The translations under genes and the position numbers were made by a program. A DNA stretch of 64,000 bases from Phoenix dactylifera (Eukaryota; Streptophyta; Magnoliopsida; Arecales; Arecaceae), in contig NC_052409.1 in NCBI RefSeq assembly GCF_009389715.1, forward strand, positions 1,962,001 through 2,026,000, in the 5' to 3' direction. This document shows, piece by piece, positions 51,401 through 62,100 of the stretch (position 1 is its first letter; each line of letters starts with the position of its first letter). Under the pieces are notes generated by a model that worked only from the letters and a program-made list of their open reading frames with translations, was not told the origin of the DNA and ran no database searches.

Positions 51401-54019
51401 TCTTCCACTCCCATTGCTTCTCATCAACATAAATCGGATTATAAGATAAATGGGCTAAGTCTTTATAGTTTATTCCTGTCTTATATGCTACATCATATTA
51501 TCTCAGCCTACCTTTTACTTCTCTAAGTAGCCAGATTTCCTGATACAAGTGTCCAATATGGAATTGTAGACCACCTATCTAACATTAAATCTGCGCAACC
51601 AGCAATATCAAGGACAGTGATATCAAATAGTGAAAACAAGAGCTCCTTCATATTGAGGATTCTAGATAGCTCAATATACTGAACAAAACTTCCTGCATAT
51701 ATTGGCAAGGGCCGATTATCTGCCAATTGAAGCGACATAGAATACTAGCCACGATTAGTGCTTAAATAACTTCATTTGAGTTTGAATGAAGTAGGAACTA
51801 AACATTGAGCCACATGGTATTGCTCCTAGCATTCTTTTGCCTAGTAAAAGATTCTAAGAAGAATGCTTTAGTTGGAAGAACTATTTACTCATTACTAAGG
51901 TACGTCATCTCGGTACTGAGCTATGTACCAATGCCACACTATCAATATGTCGGTACGGTATGGTACGGGGCACGTTTAGCATACCGAGTGTTAGTACGCC
52001 CTCTGTACTATGTGCCGGTACCGAGTTGGTATAGTACGGTACATTCCATATCGCCTGATTCGGTATGGTACGGCGAATCTTGCTCACTGCCTTGTAACAC
52101 TTGTTTTATCTAGAGTTCTTTATGTTGTTTTATCTGAGGTTCTTGATGTTAAAACCTTGCATTCTTTGGGCTCATGTTTCACCTCTTGGTTATCCCCCAT
52201 CACTACTACATTTTCACATACAGAGCAAAGATAGCAAGTCATACTTGTTCTATCTCCAAAGCCATATAATCTGACTTCTACTAAATCCATGATCTGCCAT
52301 TGAAACATATCAAGTTTGAAGTGACTGCTAAATTATGTATATTTCCTTACTAATGCGACTATCTCTTGTTTTGTGGCTTCAAGTGCATTGTATCATGTTA
52401 ACCACTTCAAAGGTTTCAAGTTTCATGTATGTGCCATATAGTTCTGCAGTTCGTATCATGTTTACTTAGCACACATGGGAACCGAAAAATCTGACCAGAT
52501 ATGGTCAAGTTACATGACCATACACAAGGAATATAGCTTATTTCTAACTTAGAGAATTTGAAATTTATTTATGGTGATGGATAGGCATGATTTGAACCCT
52601 TACAATATCAAAAGGTCCAATACAATGGAAAAACAATGTCCATGACGTTTTAAATAACTAAAATATGATAACTACATTGCATGCTCCAAGTGGATTAAGG
52701 TAGAAATACATTTCAAATCTACTGCTGCAAGATGAAAAGCCTATGCCTATGGGTTTTCGTTAGAATTAAATAGATGGTGAAGCATTAAGAAGGATATAAA
52801 TTTCATTCAGATTAATCATTAAACATGTTAAATTGTTGGGCAATCATCTGCTACCATCATTCTATGCTGTAAAATATAATTTTAACAAACTTATAACCTA
52901 CTGTATTATATCCATATATTATAACCTCTCTGTTTTTTATAGCATCTCAAATCCTATAGAAGCTGAAACTTTCATTGACAACCTCCTACCTCATGTATTA
53001 AGTATATTGGCAATAACCTCATTGACTAGAGGTTGTTACTGAAATACTGACCCCTTTATATTCTGAAAACCGAAGTGCCATCCATATCACTAACATTTTA
53101 GTAATCCATGTGTACATCAGGCATTTTAAGACCATTTATTACTTTGTAGATGCTATTGCCTCACTAGGGTGCTCTCTGAATCCCATCTCCTCCATGCTGT
53201 TTTTTTTTTTTAATCTCTTTTGCATTATAACATTGTAGTTCTTGATTAAGTTAATGCCTCTTCCTCTTCAGCTAGCTTTATGTAAGATCTATAATGAGTA
53301 TGAGGAGGGTTATGACTACATGATAATTATATCCATGAATGGTACATGGTATCTATTCAAGTACTGTATTGCATTTATCACCAATGTGATCCAAACATAT
53401 ATCAAATATAAGGATTTATGAGAGTTACAGAGTATTCAACTAAACTTATTAGTACTTGATCCTATTAGGGTTAAGATTAAATCAACTTCCCTTTACCTGT
53501 TAATACAGACAAGGTGCACAGGGAGCTATGAAATACGAACAGAGAAGTGTGAAGATCGCTCGTTTTTTTTTCTACAAAATCTGAAAACGGCATCATTTCC
53601 GTTCTTCTTTGTCATCAGTTTTTATTTATTAATATCAATCCATGCTTAGGGTGTATGAATGATCAAGCAATCTTCAAACCACACAAAACCATACCACGAG
53701 AAAGAAATTTATCCATTTGGCCAAAAAAAAGAGATAATCATCTGAAATTAATCTATGAATGAATAAACAAGACGATAATCCCATCAAAATCCAATTCAGA
53801 ACTAAAATTTCAGAAGAAATCTAATCCAAGCCCCCCTTAAGAATCTACTCGCAGGCAATAGGAATTGCCAGATCACGCATCAAAAAGCGGCAATCAAGAT
53901 CACGAAGAGGGATATGAGATGAAGGAAAGAGAGAGAGAGAGACCTTTAAAGGGAGGACGGCGAGCCCTCCGGCTCCTCGGGTGCTGGCAGCACTTGGGTA
54001 TACGCGGCGGGTGAAGCAT
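45407..54019 (-). CDS. PWWP-domain protein (plant Tudor/PWWP type)
   Basis: This is a putative chromatin reader. Minus-strand exons are 54019-53944, 49831-49570, 49024-48853, 48717-48632, 48519-48477, 46142-46086, 46009-45919, 45836-45748 and 45526-45407: nine exons, 331 aa, all phases closing. Exon 1 encodes a short basic N-terminus (MLHPPRIPKCCQHPRSRRAR). A Ser/Asp/Glu-rich stretch follows, then the PWWP fold at about residues 148-215 (WLAPGNVVWAKTSYHEWWPAEV, ILVQ-like strand GHVLVQLYGN, then AWLDPVRDLSQF). Next come LEERSKNPLEAFQDALKQA, a GRGKRKRKMK nuclear-localisation-like patch, and a conserved-looking end (VRRLRIMRYLGLIAPVGSPF). PWWP domains bind H3K36-methylated nucleosomes and DNA; that role here is inferred. 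Exon 1 and its ATG rest on phase and splice consensus alone and are the weakest part. Intron 1 is 4.1 kb; intron 5 carries a MITE-like element. Confidence 0.85.
47043..47909. mobile_element. Tourist/PIF-Harbinger-like MITE with TAA target duplication
   Basis: TAA flanks both sides (47043-47045 and 47907-47909). The left end reads GGCCTTGTTTGGGAGAG and the reversed right end GGCCCCATTTGGGGGAG, imperfect terminal inverted repeats. The AT-rich core contains a diverged tandem duplication of about 140 bp (about 47350-47490 and 47495-47635), each copy carrying attaaattatttaacataac and ending gtaaattaattttt-like text. No transposase is encoded. It lies in intron 5 of the PWWP gene. Confidence 0.75.
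51082..51290. repeat. 106-bp tandem duplication in PWWP intron 1
   Basis: Copies starting at 51082 and 51188 share aagtgaaattacttgtcaag, cataagttcacagcatga and caatctcacctatcttta-type text. A few substitutions and a 1-2 bp indel separate them, so the event looks fairly recent. Confidence 0.9.
51897..52083 (-). repeat. GTAC-rich dispersed repeat, copy 3
   Basis: The segment holds cggtacggtatggtacgggg, gtgccggtaccgag and atagtacggtac, and ends ggtacggcgaatcttgc. Its minus strand opens gcaagattcGCCGTACC, matching the shared terminus. It lies in intron 1 of the PWWP gene. Confidence 0.75.
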
Positions 54020-54026
54020 CAGGCAT
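53946..54026 (-). promoter_or_regulatory. Overlapping upstream ORF at the PWWP gene start
   Basis: An ATG at 54026-54024 lies 7 nt upstream of the proposed PWWP start and opens a 26-codon frame (beginning MPDASPAAYTQ). It ends in TAA at 53948-53946, two bases before the exon-1 donor. It overlaps nearly all of coding exon 1 in another frame, so scanning ribosomes would meet it first. The interpretation depends on the exon-1 model. Confidence 0.45.
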
Positions 54027-54130
54027 CAACTCTCCGAGGAGGGGGTGGGCGGAAGAGAGCGAGGACGGTGGATTAAAAGGGCTTGCGAGAAACCCTCGCT
54101 CCGTAAGAAGTGGGACGAGCAGGACACCCT

Positions 54131-54132
<2 letters not shown>

Positions 54133-54164
<32 letters not shown>
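54133..54164. repeat. (GA)n microsatellite near the PWWP start
   Basis: About 16 uninterrupted GA units; a second, shorter gagagaga tract sits just inside the first intron at about 53929-53941. On the transcribed strand these are CT-rich, as in many plant 5' leaders. Confidence 0.9.
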
Positions 54165-54169
<5 letters not shown>

Positions 54170-55270
54170 AGAATAAATTTCACCAGGGGAAGCGCCTGCC
54201 TATTAACTACCATGGCGGGCACAGTAACGCAATACGTCGCACACGTTACAGTTGCACGTGCGCGAGTCGAACCCCGAATTCCCAAAAATTGCGCCCGTAG
54301 ATGAACTGATGAGCGATGGCTTTCTTTGTAAAGTACGCTATGAGGCATATTTTATTTGTATACCTACCTAGAAGTTCTTCTCAATTATACGTACATGGCT
54401 TCAGATTCCTTCATGCTTGTATAAATTTAGCACCACCCAACTCCAGTAAAGCTTTTGCCCTTCCATTAAAAAACACTGAGATGAATCTGCATTGCGATTT
54501 TTTAATCATTTTCTTCTTAATTATGTATGGTTGGACAAAATTTTGGTCCTTCATTTGATTGCGTTATTTTTGTTTGACAGTGTGAAGGAGGTGAATGGTT
54601 TGACTATTCATGCGCCATCATCTGCTATCAATGTTCTTAGAGAATAATCCTGCATCATGCGATACAATTTAGTTGCTTTTTTATCATATTACAAATAGTG
54701 TCCTCAAAATGGCAGCCACTCCCCCAATAATTCAAGTGTAGAAAACATTTTAATGGAAATGCTTTTGATATACCATAAAAAAATTTCGAAAAGGTTCGTT
54801 CCATTTAAATCGAAAGCCTTGGTGAAGTTGGGTAGGGCCTAGAGTTTGCATAGCCAATCAAAATGTACCAGGTATATTGCTTGTAGTTACTATAGCAATT
54901 ATCATACATCTAGTGTTGAAGTCTTGAAGAAATAAGCACTTGTGCATGCTAATAGCTCCCTGGATCCATTTCTTCTAGCCTGCCAAGTTCACGTTTAGCT
55001 GTGCATCACAATAATTCTTGGAACTAAAACCAATACCTTTGCACCATTTGGCAAGATAACTTTTGATATGCATGATATGGAATCCCCTTAATATTACTCA
55101 AAGATTGATAATCCTCATTTCGTAGTGGAACTAGAGAGAGCCAGTCTCGTAATCACGATCGTTTATTTATCGCATGATAGCCATGATTTTTTGAGCCCCA
55201 TCCACAGCATGGAACAATATACCATATGAAACTGTATGAGGCCCACATAGTTGTGAGTCGTGAGAGTAGC

Positions 55271-55737
55271 CCATAAGGAGATGCAAATGGGCCGGGTCGG
55301 ATCATGAGTGACCTTGATCCAATCTGGTTCTTTGTTCGGATTTTAATTTTGGACCCAGACTCAATCCAATAGAAGATCGAGTCAAGTCGGGTTGAGTCTA
55401 CCACTATAATTTTTGACCCAATGGATCATTCGGGTCGGATCCACCGCTATAATTTTTGACTCAATGGGCTGTGGCCCGTGGGCCCAAATAATTTTACAGG
55501 TTCGGATTAGATCAGATCGGAGCAGGGTCATAGGATTAAAAACCTAAAATTATCTAAATTTCAAATGGGTCAGATTGGATCTGAATGCAGTAAATCCAGA
55601 CCCAACTCAGAAAATAAAATGAGTCAATTTTAGAATCCGATCCGGCCCCACAAGTCCTCTAAAAATAGATCAAGTCGGATCTAAGCAGGTCGGGTTGGAT
55701 TACGAGTCAACCCAACCTATTTATAGCCCACTCAAGT
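55271..55737. repeat. GGGTCGGATC-type dispersed repeat
   Basis: Many variants of gggtcggatc, gatccaatctgg, ggttggatt and gacccaa occur, opening atgggccgggtcgg and closing caacccaacctatttatagc-like text. This is a common plant intergenic repeat style that lacks coding capacity. The ends look loosely inverted. Confidence 0.6.
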
Positions 55738-56178
55738 AATCAGAGAGGCTCCGAGCTCTCACGGTGAAAAAAAAAAAAAAAAAAAAAAAGACAAAATGCC
55801 TTTTTAGCTGATATTAATCCAAACACGTAGGTACATTTATGCGTGGATCCGCATAGTTGTGTCTGAGTTGTATAATTAATAGGGCCCAAGGTGGGGAAGC
55901 ATGTGGTTCCCCTTCTGGGTCTCCCAAGGATACTTCGTACGCAATGCTGGCTAGCCCAGTAGCGGCGGCAAAGAATAAGGGAAGGGCCCCTGGCCGCGAC
56001 TTGCTCGCCCATACGCCGCCCCTCCGCCTCCTTCAGTGAAGGACAGAGAAAACCTAAAGAGGGGGAGGATGGTTCGCACTCTCTCTCCTCCCCGTCTGCA
56101 AGCAGCGTGAGAGACACTTTTCCCTTCCCCTTCTTGTCCTTCTCGCACTCATCCTCGCCAACCAGATCCTCCGTGGCC

Positions 56179-59100
56179 ATGGAATCCCCCGACTCGCCCT
56201 ACGCTTCCTCCCCCGAGGCCGCCCCCAAGCGTTCCCAGCTCCCCAGATCTCCGGCCCGCGGTGAGATCAGGCGATGCCGATATTTCCCGTCTCTTTCTCT
56301 TTTGTTATGCCTCGCTTTTTTTTTCCTCCGATGGTTACAGTTCTTGCTGCTTCGCAGATCAATAGACGAGATCTGGCTTTTGTTTGCCATTAGTTTGCTG
56401 TTGTTTAATTGATCTGGTTATTAGGGGAAGGACGATTGCAACGTTGAAACTGATAAAATTAATCTTGTTTTAGTGTCTGCAAAGAATGTGGTTTTAATCG
56501 TGTGATAGATTAGGCAGAAACCCCTGTGGTCTATTTGTTATTTCGATAATTATTCTGGGAGAAAATGGGCTTAAATGGCTGAATGTGGTTCCCTTCAAGA
56601 TCTTTCAAGATTAGGGTTACAAACTTTGTAGAAAATTGATAATTTATGTCTTCGTGCGCGTTTTATTAGGAAAAACAAACTCCAGTTTCCAAACACTTTA
56701 GATGAAAATTGCAGGGACGTGAGTGTTGTCAAGCTGCTATTAATGACAGTAAAGCAGTAACTAGTCTGTTGCATAGTAAGCCACTGTGTGGTCTTGGAAC
56801 TAGTTGGTTATATCACCATTCTGTATACGTAGCCTATTTATTGGCAATATTGGTTATCTTTACACTCTGGTATCAACACAATATATGATACAGAAGCCTT
56901 GATTTTGTCAAGAACATTCATGAGGAAAAAAACATCGAAAACATATGCTCATTCTCAAACTTTGTGTCCTTTACTTGTGTAAAACACCTACAAGATTGTA
57001 TAAACATTTAAGGGAAATGTGTTTTTATGTGATTTGGAGGAAATATATGCAAATTTCCTTTGCATATTTTGTTTTAACTTGGGCCATTTTGTGCTCATGT
57101 TACTAAGGCTGCTTTCAGTTCAAAAATAATGAAACACGCATTAACTGGTTTAAGTAGAGTAATATGGGGGAAGAAATGGAGGGTTAAAGCAGAAAGTATT
57201 CCTCCTTTTTCAGTGGAGTAGATATATTCCTTATTACCTGGGTTAGCTGGGTTAGAAAAGAAGGAAAAGGAATTGAGATATATACACTCACAGATTCTTC
57301 CGAAGTACCTGTTCTGCCCCTCCATTGAAGTATTTTAATCCAAGCATCTTTAGGTGGGTTAGTGGGTTAGTGGGTTTTATTCCTACCTAACTCCAAACCA
57401 AGTGCAAGCTAAGAAGTTTGCTTGTTCCTCCCAATAACATAAATCATAAAGCTCAGATCGATGGCATGGGGTAAGCTGAACGTAACACTACAAGACATGA
57501 TGGAGACTTTGTATCATTCTACTTACTAAACCTTGGAAGTTTTGGAAAGAAAGAACCTTTGAACAGTTAAAATTACACTTGGACCTCTAGGCCCTGTTTA
57601 TATACCAGACAATAAGATCTTCCTGATGAGAAGGTGGGATTACAAAACATGCTAGAGACAGGGTCTTTATTGGATATCGTGGCAACCTGCAATGCAACTA
57701 ATCCATGTTTTGGGATAAGTAAAATCCTTTTCAAAGATGATTTATCTTCTCCCTGAAAAATAGGGATAAGTTCTGTTATGGCTGGCCCATTCTCTTTTAA
57801 CTGTACGACTTCAGATGGATCTTTAAAATAGTGGTGGTGTGAGGAAGATTTTGTCAGGCTTCAGGATCTTCTGACGTCCAAACAGGCCCCTAGTGAGAAC
57901 CTTATATGGCCTAATGCCCTTGTGTTTCTTATAAACTGAACACCTTTTTTAGTAACTTAAGTTGATAAGTCCTTTTTTGATGGTGAAACTCAATTCAACT
58001 AGCCAGGATGGATATCTAGGTGCAAGTTATGATCTTTACAGCCAACTTTCTTTTATGTCATTAATTTATCTAATCTTGAGAAGATTCTTTGTTCACCTTC
58101 AAGAAGATCTATATACATGCATGCATATGTTGCTGTTGTTTTTACTTCCTTGTCTTTGTACGTCTGTGGAAATAATGAGTTTACAAAAAACACCAACATG
58201 TAGGGCTAAATAATTTTGATAATACATTATTTTAGATTTCTACATTGATTTTGTCAAGGAACTTAGCATAATCATTGCCGACCAATGTAGTCTTCCTGAG
58301 CTTGATTGAGATTTTAGACAGTTAAAGTGATGCTGCAAAAATGATATATGCTGCACTTGAAGGAGATAAACCAAGATGTTAAGAAACATCTACAAATGAC
58401 CTGTTGATGAAATTTGATGATGATAAGGAACAAGTGGCTAAACATAATGGAAGGAAATTTACTTTATTACCATATCATATGGTGCAATTGAAAACATTAT
58501 ATGGTGGAAGGAAGAAATATGATTCAAATAGCCAAAAGATGAACACCAGAATTGCTCTTTACTTATTGTTAATGGATCCAACAAGTCTGAGAAAATTGTT
58601 AACAGAGATCCATTGGAATGAGCATGGCCTTTGTCTGACTATGAGTACTAGCATCATGATGGTATTGACTTGCTATCTGGCTATTAGGAATGAATTACTA
58701 TTGACACCAAGTCTGAAAATGGATCAGATACAGATTGGATATCAATGTATCCATATCCATATATGTTGTTATTTGATGACTATAAATACAGATACAGAGA
58801 TTATTCATATCCATATTTGTTTAGAATGGATATATCTATAAATTGGACGTGGACGCTTATAAATATACGTATTACATACTAATATAAATTATATAGTTAA
58901 ATTTTACAATCCACCAAATTAAACATGTCATTGTATGGAATGTAAATTAAATTATAGACATGTTAATCTTGTCACTTATTTCCCTTTAAGTTTGTGAGAG
59001 CTGTATGAGACTAAGTAGTATTAAAAATGGAATGAGATGTACAGATATGGATTGGATAGCTGTGTGTCCATATTATATGCTTTTCTTTTGACGGACACAA

Positions 59101-62100
59101 AAGTGAATATAGACATTAGTTGGATACTAAAATTTATATGCATATCCGGATAGATTCGGATATGGAAATGGATTTGGATGGATATTATTTGATCCATTTC
59201 AGCCTATTGGCATGTAATGGTTTTGATCTAGTTTAGCCAGAATCCTCCGACCTTAACTTCATGCTAAATACTGTCGCCTTTATCCTGCCTATTGCCATTT
59301 ATACTTCACAGAGAACGCTCTGTTCCCTCATTTTTTTGATTTTTTTAAATCATATTTGTGCCTCTTTGGCAGTCTAGCTCTTTGTTTTTTCCATCCTGTA
59401 TCTGTGTGGGCCTAATATCCATTATCATTCTTGTGGTCAGATGATAAGGAGAAACCAACAAACATTAGGTTTCTTGTGTCAAATACTGCAGCTGGCTGTA
59501 TTATTGGAAAGGGTGGATCAACCATTACTGATTTTCAGTCACAGTCTGGAGCTCGTATTCAGCTATCACGCAATCATGAATTTTTTCCAGGAACATCTGA
59601 TAGAATAATCATGATTTCTGGAATGCTTAGTGAAATAACGAAGGCAATGGAACTGATCCTTGAGAAATTGCTGACCGAGGTATGCGTTGTTTATATGCCC
59701 TTAATTTTGTTTCTCTTTGCGCTTTAGTTATCTCATCTGACTTTTCTTCTTCTTGCATAAACAGGCAGAAGAGAGTAACGATGTTGAAAGTAGATCAAAA
59801 GTGAGGCTTATTGTTCCAAATAGCTCATGTGGTGGAATAATTGGCAAAGGTGGATCGACAATAAAGTATGGTTTGTCCAGACATACTTCATCATTAATAA
59901 TGTCATTATGCTGTTTGATATACTTTGAATTAAAAAAAGATCTTTGTAAGTCAGCTTTGCCAGCTCTAAATAATTTACAGCTATACATTTGCTTTGATCA
60001 CAAGACTAGATTATACTTGGATAAAGGGCCAGATGCGAAGTAAGGTTCAAAATGACAAATCTAGATAAATAGGATCAATTCTATTAATACAATCAGTCTG
60101 TTTAATGAATTGGTAAGTAAACTATATTACATTGCATTGTTCCACCATATATTGCTAAAAGATTCCTCAATCTGACTATGGCTTGTCTGCCTTTTGTTGC
60201 ATGCTGATAATTTACAATAATAGTTTATGGGGCCATGCATTGCAAGTTTATTAAGTAAAAGTGTGTTTATCAAAAAAGTGAAAAAAAAACATAGAAAAAT
60301 CATAACCATAACCATCGACCTTGTCTTAGTTATTTGGTGATTGTACTTAAGCAAGGGGTGCCCAAAAAATCGCCAATATCAAATGCAAATCTGTTTCACA
60401 GTTTGGCATGCTTTTTTGCAATCAGCAGTCAACCTAATGTCAACCCTCCACCTTTTTCATGTGGGCTTGGGACTGATATTGGCAGCATTGTTCTGTACCG
60501 CCCATTACAAGGCATACCATGCCGTACTCGTAGAGTATCGAGACTTTGTATGGTCCCCATGCTGAGTGTCGATACTGAGCTATATACCATTTTGATACTT
60601 GATATGGGGTGTATTGGTTGAGTACTTGTATGGGGTCCAGTATAGAGACCGCAAACCTTGATTGATAGTGTGATCGAAAAAACAGCTCTAAAGATATAAC
60701 AAAAATATTTTCAATATAAAATTATAGGAACAAGATTAGAGATTATAAACTTATAAAATATCTTCCTAGTTAAGATTAGAGATATATTTGGAAAGAGTCC
60801 ATTTACTATAGGGTACACATTGAACATCTATATCTTCTCGAACTCAATTGTGAAAAATGGGAGAGGGAAATAGAAAAAGAGAGAGTTCTAGATCCCCTAT
60901 CCCCCCTTTTTTGGTACCATGTGGATACAGGCTTCCAAATCTTTCTTCCCAAAACTATATATACCTAAAACTATCATATGATAAAATGCAAAGCAATTGT
61001 TTCCTCACCAAGGACAAATTCAATAGCCAAAGGCCCCAATATGCCTTTTTTTCTTAATGTAACATAGATGTGCAAATTATTTTCATTTGGTGATTTAGTT
61101 GCTGAGATCTACTGATGGATGCAATCATGCATTTATGCAGGTCATTTATTGAAGATTCTCGGGCTGGCATTAAGATATCGCCTCAGGATCATAATTATGT
61201 CGGGTTGAATGATAGGGTAGTTACATTGACAGGGTCTTTTGATGAACGGATGCGAGCTGTCTATCTTATACTGTCGAAGTTAATAGAAGATGCTCATTAT
61301 CCACAAACTTTAAATTCACCATTTCCATATGCAGGTGTGTCTCCAGTTTATGCCTTCAGTTTGCTAAGTTCTTGCTATCACCAGCCAGTTTGGCATATGT
61401 TTACTTTGTGGGATTTATGTTTTCTAATCTTAGTTCTTTCGAGATTCTATGAAGTTATCCACCTAATAGTTTTAAGAAGTTTCTTTTATGTTTTTTCTGC
61501 AATTGTTGCCTTAGAATTTATCAGTATGGTTTTATGTGTTATGTGTTTTTCAGTTCTAGGCATCTCAGGACCAACTTAGGGGAAAAAAATATAGGATTGA
61601 TGCCAACTCTTTTGTCTTCATTGGTCTGCAACATTATTGAGCATATTGGTTGTTGTCTAAGTTCTTCCCTTGAAAATAAAACAGCTAGTGAGTGGAATTC
61701 CGAACAAGACATGCTGATGAGTCATGTTTTATGAAAGGGAACTACTCTATCATCACTTTTCTTTTTTTTTTTTTTCTGAATTGTATATTTTGATTGTACT
61801 CTAAGATAAGCTACAAGCATGAACAACTAACTAACATTTTATATGCATGCATGCATGAATATATGTGCATAGTCTTATTAGTAGCTCTTGATCTTGCTTT
61901 CAATTATCTCTTGGATATATTGGAATCGCTTGGCAAGTTTGAGGCCATTAGATTGAATTAACAGATTGGAGGACTCCCTCGACTAAGGACCAACTTACAG
62001 CTGACAATGGTGGTGGATCATTAATCGCAGTCTTGAATTTTAAGTCATCTATGTAATGTTCTTGCCTAAGTTGTTTTGGATGTTACCAATGAATGCACCA

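Larger units (their letters stand above)
54020..56178. other. Divergent spacer between the PWWP and BTR1-like genes
   Basis: The region holds promoters for both genes, a (GA)n tract at 54133-54164 in the PWWP leader or promoter, a GGGTCGGATC-type repeat (55271-55737) and an A tract at about 55769-55789. The last approximately 200 bp before 56179 are pyrimidine-rich, as expected for a 5' UTR. No gene is supported. Confidence 0.6.
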
